Positions 59,790 through 64,000 of a stretch of DNA of 64,000 bases are shown piece by piece. The stretch is taken from positions 48,546,001 through 48,610,000 of the forward strand of contig OZ231128.1 of assembly GCA_965153355.1 (NCBI GenBank), in the 5' to 3' direction. The number at the start of each line of letters is the position of its first letter. The first letter of the stretch is position 1. The translations under genes and the position numbers were made by a program. Origin of the DNA: Flaccisagitta enflata. Taxonomy: Eukaryota > Chaetognatha > Sagittoidea > Aphragmophora. The notes below the pieces were generated by a model, which did no database searches, was not told the DNA's origin, and saw nothing but the letters and a program-made list of their open reading frames with translations.

Positions 59790-60551
59790 GTCAAACTGGT
59801 TTCTAGTTTGACCATCAAGCCCTACCCATATTTGTGTAGGTGTTAACATTGATTTGAAAGAAAAAAAAAACAAATAAACTCTGAAAAAAAAACAGAAAAA
59901 AAATTGAGTAAAACACCCATGCCAGGTTGCAAGTCCTGGAGGAAGAAGCTTGAGCACTGATTTTTGCAATTTTTATTGATTTTGCCCTTTTTTTTTTGCC
60001 TTTTTTTGCAAATATTCTATGGATAAAAAATGTTATTTTTTAACATACAAGGGAAAGGAATCTTAGAATAACAAGAATGCTGATTCAAACAAACATCTTT
60101 AGAATAATCAGGAACAATTTTTTCTATCACACAACAGGCTGAACGATTTTATCCATTTTTAAAGATTTTTGCAATTTCTTTGATTTTTGCTTATTATTGG
60201 CTCAACGGCATTATGTATAAAGCTCTGAAAATGAGAAAAATCTTGCATAAAAAGCCTAATTATTACCATAAATGGAGAGGGTAAGGAAAAAATACATCAT
60301 CTAAACCAAAAATGAATGTTTTGTAGTGTCCTGATGGCTACTACCAATGGCCTCTATCTTGTCAATTTTTGCGATTTTTTTCGATATTTCGCAATTTTCG
60401 CCTATCGCATACCTCACTTTTTATCAAAAATGGATTATTTTTCCTTAAAAGGGAGATACCCAAAAAATTTTCTAACCTTTTCTACACAAAACCAACCCCC
60501 AGATTCCAGAGTTCCATAAGGAATTTCCAAAATCAACCCTGTATGACCCCC

Positions 60552-60890
60552 GCTAACTGAAGGAAGGTCAACAAAAGAACACTTATGACAAAGATCCGTC
60601 GATGACCCAGACCCCCTGTCACAAAACGTCCTTGGTCGAATCATTGCACTTAACGGATGACCTTGAAAGTTTCCAAACTTGAACTACACATACATAACTT
60701 GCTTTAACTCTTTGTGCATCTCAATCGCTCGCGAAGTTAGGATCCTAACCGAATGATTCAGACACAGTGGAACCCAGAGGCAGACAGATGAACGGACAGA
60801 CAGATGCCTATGCATCTTCAGGAAGACTGATTGAAGGGGCATATTTGTTTCGCGAGATGCAGGCCGGACGAGTAGGATAGAAAGTAAGTA
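60552..60890. other. No gene; resumption of arm homology
   Basis: Bases 60552-60750 are right-only plain sequence. From about 60780 the homology to 3154-3300 resumes (GAAGACTGATTGAAGGGGCA and flanks). Confidence 0.5.
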
Positions 60891-61142
60891 AACATGGCCA
60901 ACACCTAACAGTCGCGTGCGGTTGTTAAGACCATTAGACTAAAAGACTAAAAGAGAAAAAGACAAAGAGACTAAATGTTTATTGACTAGAATTGACTTTA
61001 AATAACTTATAATGACTTCAAATAACTAAAAATGGCGTAAGATGACAAAAAAATCTAAGCGTTACCGACAGACGGATGGACGGACCGACCAACCAACCGA
61101 TGGTCAGAGTGGGTTGTAGAGTCGCGTGCATGCGATTTATAA
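60891..61142 (+). repeat. Family B hairpin element (right arm copy)
   Basis: It starts AACATGGCCAACACCTAACA, with GTCGCGTGCGGTTGTTAAGA, an AT-rich body and a GACC core. It ends GGTTGTAGAGTCGCGTGCAT and GCGATTTATAA. It is the counterpart of 2912-3154, with changes in both terminal blocks. Confidence 0.85.
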
Positions 61143-61340
61143 GGTGCAACGCACTTGTTAGAGCTAGGCACCAAAAATGAAAATTCATGAAGAGGAGTTT
61201 TTATGATATCTCTGGGCGGATAGAAAGGGGGGAGGGGCGGAAAGTCTATGACCGAGATACATTGAAGCAGGATGGGAGCCAAAGGAGATCAAACTCTGAT
61301 ACCAACTTTTATGAACTTGTGAGCAAAATGAATTTTCCTT

Positions 61341-61519
61341 TATGGACAGCGGCCCCAAAGGTCTATGTCCTGTAGGACACAGGGGAATTTTGAAACATGC
61401 CTCTTACTATCTATCCATATCTTTTAGCCCCCTGCCTACCCCTGCCTTCACTATCATTTGAACACTCGAGTTAGGTCAACGGGTGCCGCTGACCATGTGC
61501 GATCCTTGGATGACTTGTT
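61341..61519 (-). repeat. Family E element, short copy (right arm)
   Basis: It reads TATGGACAGCGGCCCCAAAG, GTCCTGTAGGACACAGGGGA, a short interior, and CAACGGGTGCCGCTGACCAT with GATCCTTGGATGACTTGTT. It is the counterpart of 2529-2709. Confidence 0.75.
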
Positions 61520-61941
61520 ACTTCTCTTCCACTTCTCTGAATCTGTTCTTAAGATGACAATCTGTCATGGTCGAGGCTAACTTGATGAAAAAATGCTTTG
61601 TATCTTTCTTTGATTTTGCTTTTCTTTTGTACTTACTAAGTTACGCTCTAGTTCCTGTTAATTTTGTTTTTATCAGTGCTGTCTCGAAAATTCGAGTATG
61701 TGGTTCCTTCAAAGAATTCTCGATTTTTTTGTAACTACCTACTGTACTGATAAACTCATGGTTACGGTTGGAAGAGGTAACGCGTTCTTTTAACTTTGCC
61801 TGCATTTCAAAAATTGTTTGCCTTTGAAGTTGCTTTTAAGAGCCTCTTTTTACTGTTTTTCTCAATGACGAATTACTACGAAACTTAGGACTAAGTTGGA
61901 GAAAAATATTTTAATCCTTTTTAATATCCAATTACTTTGCA

Positions 61942-62224
61942 AACAATGCTCGATACACGGCTACCCAAGTCGAGTGCGGGTGGGCAAGGGCAGTGATAAA
62001 CAAGCCCGACCAGGCAACGATGCGTCCGGGCTGTGTCTCTATGTGTATTGATCATGTGACATATATGGAGAGAGAGGTGGACGAACAGACAGGGAGAAAA
62101 GGCTCTAAAAACATGTTGGTTGATCATTTGTTTCAGTATAGGATCTCACCGTGGCCAAAAACAGCTAAGAAACGCGGTTTTTGCACAGGCGTAACGGACG
62201 GACGGACGGACGGACGGACGGACG
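61942..62224 (+). repeat. Family D element truncated at the arm boundary
   Basis: It starts AACAATGCTCGATACACGGC and runs through the family D body to a GGAC run at 62197-62224, then breaks into unrelated sequence. The hairpin end found at 216-250 in the left copy is missing. Confidence 0.82.
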
Positions 62225-62638
62225 CACTGTGGGCTGCATTGTGCGCTAGGTGGCTCATTGGGGATTAACATTACATCTTTTCCATTACATCGCTCCTTAT
62301 GAAATATACAGAGTGAAAAACATTTTTCTGAATATTTTCAGATGTTATGAAACTATTTACATCCAATATTGACTCAATTCTATTGGATTAAGAGCTTTAT
62401 GAGTTTAGGGTACAAAAGAAGAGAAATTTGAGAAAATGAAGTGAAAAATACTGCTAAACTCACTAACATTTGGTAATCAAATTGTCTCATGTTTTGACCA
62501 AATCAATTAAATTTTTTTCTTTGTTCAATAAGATTCCTTAATAAGGTGCTCAAAAAAAAACATTTTTTTGCTCATTTACAGTATGTTTTTTTTCGAATGC
62601 AACATTACATGATGGCATAGATCAAAAAGTAATAGAGA
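62225..62638. other. No feature recognised
   Basis: This is AT-rich sequence outside the inverted duplication with no supported gene or repeat. Confidence 0.5.
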
Positions 62639-62640
62639 TA

Positions 62641-62980
62641 CCGTATTTTCTCCATAAAGCGCCCCCCCCCTCCAAAAAGCGCCCCCCCCCTCATTTTTTT
62701 TCTTACTGTCACACTTTTCAGAGAATATTTGCATAGAAATATAAAGCAAAATGATGTAAAGACACAACACAATGAGCTATTTTCACTGACTTTCTAACAG
62801 ATATATGCAATGAATATCTCTATTTCAAGTCAAAATTAGCATTTCGATTACCTTTCATGAAAAAGATGGATTGAATAACAGTTTATCTATACTACAAAGG
62901 GGGCGCTTTTTGGAGGGTTAAAAAGCAAAGTCATATTTCAATTTTAAAAGCGCCCGGGGCGTTTTTTAGAGAAAATACAG
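62641..62980. mobile_element. 340-bp MITE with CCGTATTTTCTC ends and TA duplication
   Basis: The left end CCGTATTTTCTCCATAAAGC and, from the right, CTGTATTTTCTCTAAAAAAC are inverted. TA lies at 62639-62640 and 62981-62982. The GCGCCCCCCCC subterminal runs are paired by GGGGGCGC-type sequence on the right. The ends resemble a widespread class of animal MITEs, but the family is not assigned. Confidence 0.8.
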
Positions 62981-63029
62981 TAATTGAATTCTGAAAAAAG
63001 TTCCTGAAAGATAGTGTTGATGCATTTTA

Positions 63030-63470
63030 TGATGTGTGGCTCCCAGGATTTTTTCACAAAAATGTGGTCCTTAGAACAAGGACGGAAGTCGATGTCATCA
63101 AATCCAAATTGTTTCTTTATAAAAATTTGTCATTTGGACTGTTTCCCTTGAAATTGTTCTCATTTCTAAACAAATTGAGCTATAGATACCAGATTGGTCC
63201 CATATGGAAGGTATTTTGAAGGAGTTTTTAGGACAGCTTGACTTGAAATGCTCATTTGATGTTTCAGATCGATTTGTGAACTGTGATTCAACTTTTGATC
63301 AAAATTTTTGTCGAGACACCAATTTTTTTCAAGCCTGATGTGATATACCATTGAAGAAAAATTTCCCTGTTAGTATTTCTTAAAACTATTGTTAATTAGC
63401 TTTGATTTGAGACCAATCTGGTATTTCTAGCTCAATCCATTTAGAATTAAGAGCAACTTTAAGACAAACC
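63030..63470. repeat. Foldback relic related to 54677-55224
   Basis: Arms of about 55 bases (63150-63205 and 63404-63460) are inverted copies sharing CTCATTTCTAAA-like sequence, TTGAGCTA and ATACCAGATTGGTC. The same TACCAGATTGGTCTC core is in both arms of the foldback element at 54677-55224, so this is a diverged relative. Confidence 0.65.
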
Positions 63471-63529
63471 GTTCCGCCAAAAACCTAAAATAATGGTGTT
63501 TTTTGATAGATATATCGTGAGCGATTTAC

Positions 63530-63960
63530 CCTGCGTTAATTAACGGCACATTAACGCCTCTAATTAACAAAATTGTTAATAAAAGGCAAAAAAGTACCAT
63601 TAATTAACGGTAGTTTTTATGCTGTTAATTAACACATAAAAAACAGCCGTTAATTAACAGTATATAGGTACCAGGTAATTAACAGGGTAAAATTGCCTAT
63701 TTCTAACACGTCAAAAATGAAAAAAATCATTAAATAGATCAGTTTTTGTTGTTAATTAACAGGTACCTATAAGATGTTTATTAACACCAAAATTTGCTGA
63801 AAATTAACAAAGAAAGACATTTCTTTATTTCTGAGAAATTTACTGAAAATATGTGCAAAATGTTGTTGTTAATTATCAGGTACCTATATGCAATTAATTA
63901 ACATGCTGTTTTTGATGTTAATTAACAACATATTTCACCCGTTAATTAACACAAAAAAAT
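63530..63960. repeat. Cluster of TTAATTAA palindromes
   Basis: About eleven GTTAATTAAC or TAATTAAC motifs occur in roughly 430 bases. Several are coupled to CAGGTACCTATA or its inverse (near 63665, 63755 and 63877). Spacing is irregular and the flanks are AT-rich, so this looks like a decayed tandem repeat with a conserved palindromic core. Confidence 0.75.
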
Positions 63961-64000
63961 ATAGATTATTAACAAATTGTTAAAGACATACAATTTTTTT

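Larger units (their letters stand above)
57643..60551. mobile_element. 2.9-kb element with ~600-750-bp terminal inverted repeats
   Basis: The left end GGGGGTCATACAGGGTTGAC and, from the right, GGGGGTCATACAGGGTTGAT start inverted arms. The arms extend to 58225 on the left and 59790 on the right (shared GGTAGGGCTT and GGTCAAACTAGAAACCAGTT). The right arm is longer by indels. The loop contains a family E1 copy (58231-58672) and a decayed coding relic (about 58945-59500, minus). The element is absent from the left arm. No clear target duplication is visible and the superfamily is unknown. Confidence 0.8.

Overview
The window is gene-poor, repeat-saturated eukaryotic nuclear DNA, most likely from an invertebrate animal, although the species cannot be fixed from the sequence. 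The evidence is long di-, tri- and tetranucleotide microsatellites, several satellite arrays, miniature inverted-repeat elements with TA or 8-bp target duplications, an LTR retroelement with near-identical LTRs, and the decayed C-terminus of a non-LTR retrotransposon protein. I see no intact protein-coding gene with a recognisable product and no tRNA, rRNA or CRISPR. Most long open frames are translations of microsatellites or satellites.

Layout. (1) Bases 251-5740 are the left arm of a large imperfect inverted duplication whose right arm is 55231-62224. Arm ends fall in simple repeats, and each arm carries private insertions. (2) Bases 5741-9400 hold two satellites, the larger a 68-bp unit array. 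(3) Bases 9400-14550 are mostly featureless. (4) Bases 15040-16850 are a 46-bp satellite. (5) Bases 17200-35550 mix small mobile elements, microsatellites and featureless DNA, including a hAT-like MITE at 22390-22727 and a three-level nest at 31853-33152. (6) Bases 35819-38358 are a decayed 2.5-kb DNA transposon with a broken unrecognised coding region. (7) Bases 38500-46900 are further short elements, ending in the non-LTR relic. (8) Bases 47361-54676 are a 7.3-kb minus-strand LTR element with two 536-bp LTRs differing at one base and no coding capacity, inserted in a foldback element. (9) Inside the right arm, 57643-60551 is a 2.9-kb element with roughly 600-750-bp terminal inverted repeats and a decayed coding relic. 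(10) The end (62641-64000) holds a TA-flanked MITE, a foldback relic and a cluster of TTAATTAA palindromes.

The most original signal is a set of roughly 30 short non-autonomous elements, here named families A, B, C, D and E. Read in one direction, A-D begin with AACAAGGCC or a close variant, carry a variable tetranucleotide core (GGAC/GACC type), and end in a short hairpin followed by TAAAAA. The stem sequence differs between families but stays base-paired. One insertion (850-2380) has a matching empty site in the opposite arm of the inverted duplication. The architecture resembles Helitron/Helentron-derived non-autonomous elements (DINE-1/HINE type), but the canonical termini are not all present. 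Orientation convention: '+' means the hairpin end is at the right. Family names are mine, and coordinates and copy counts were read by eye.
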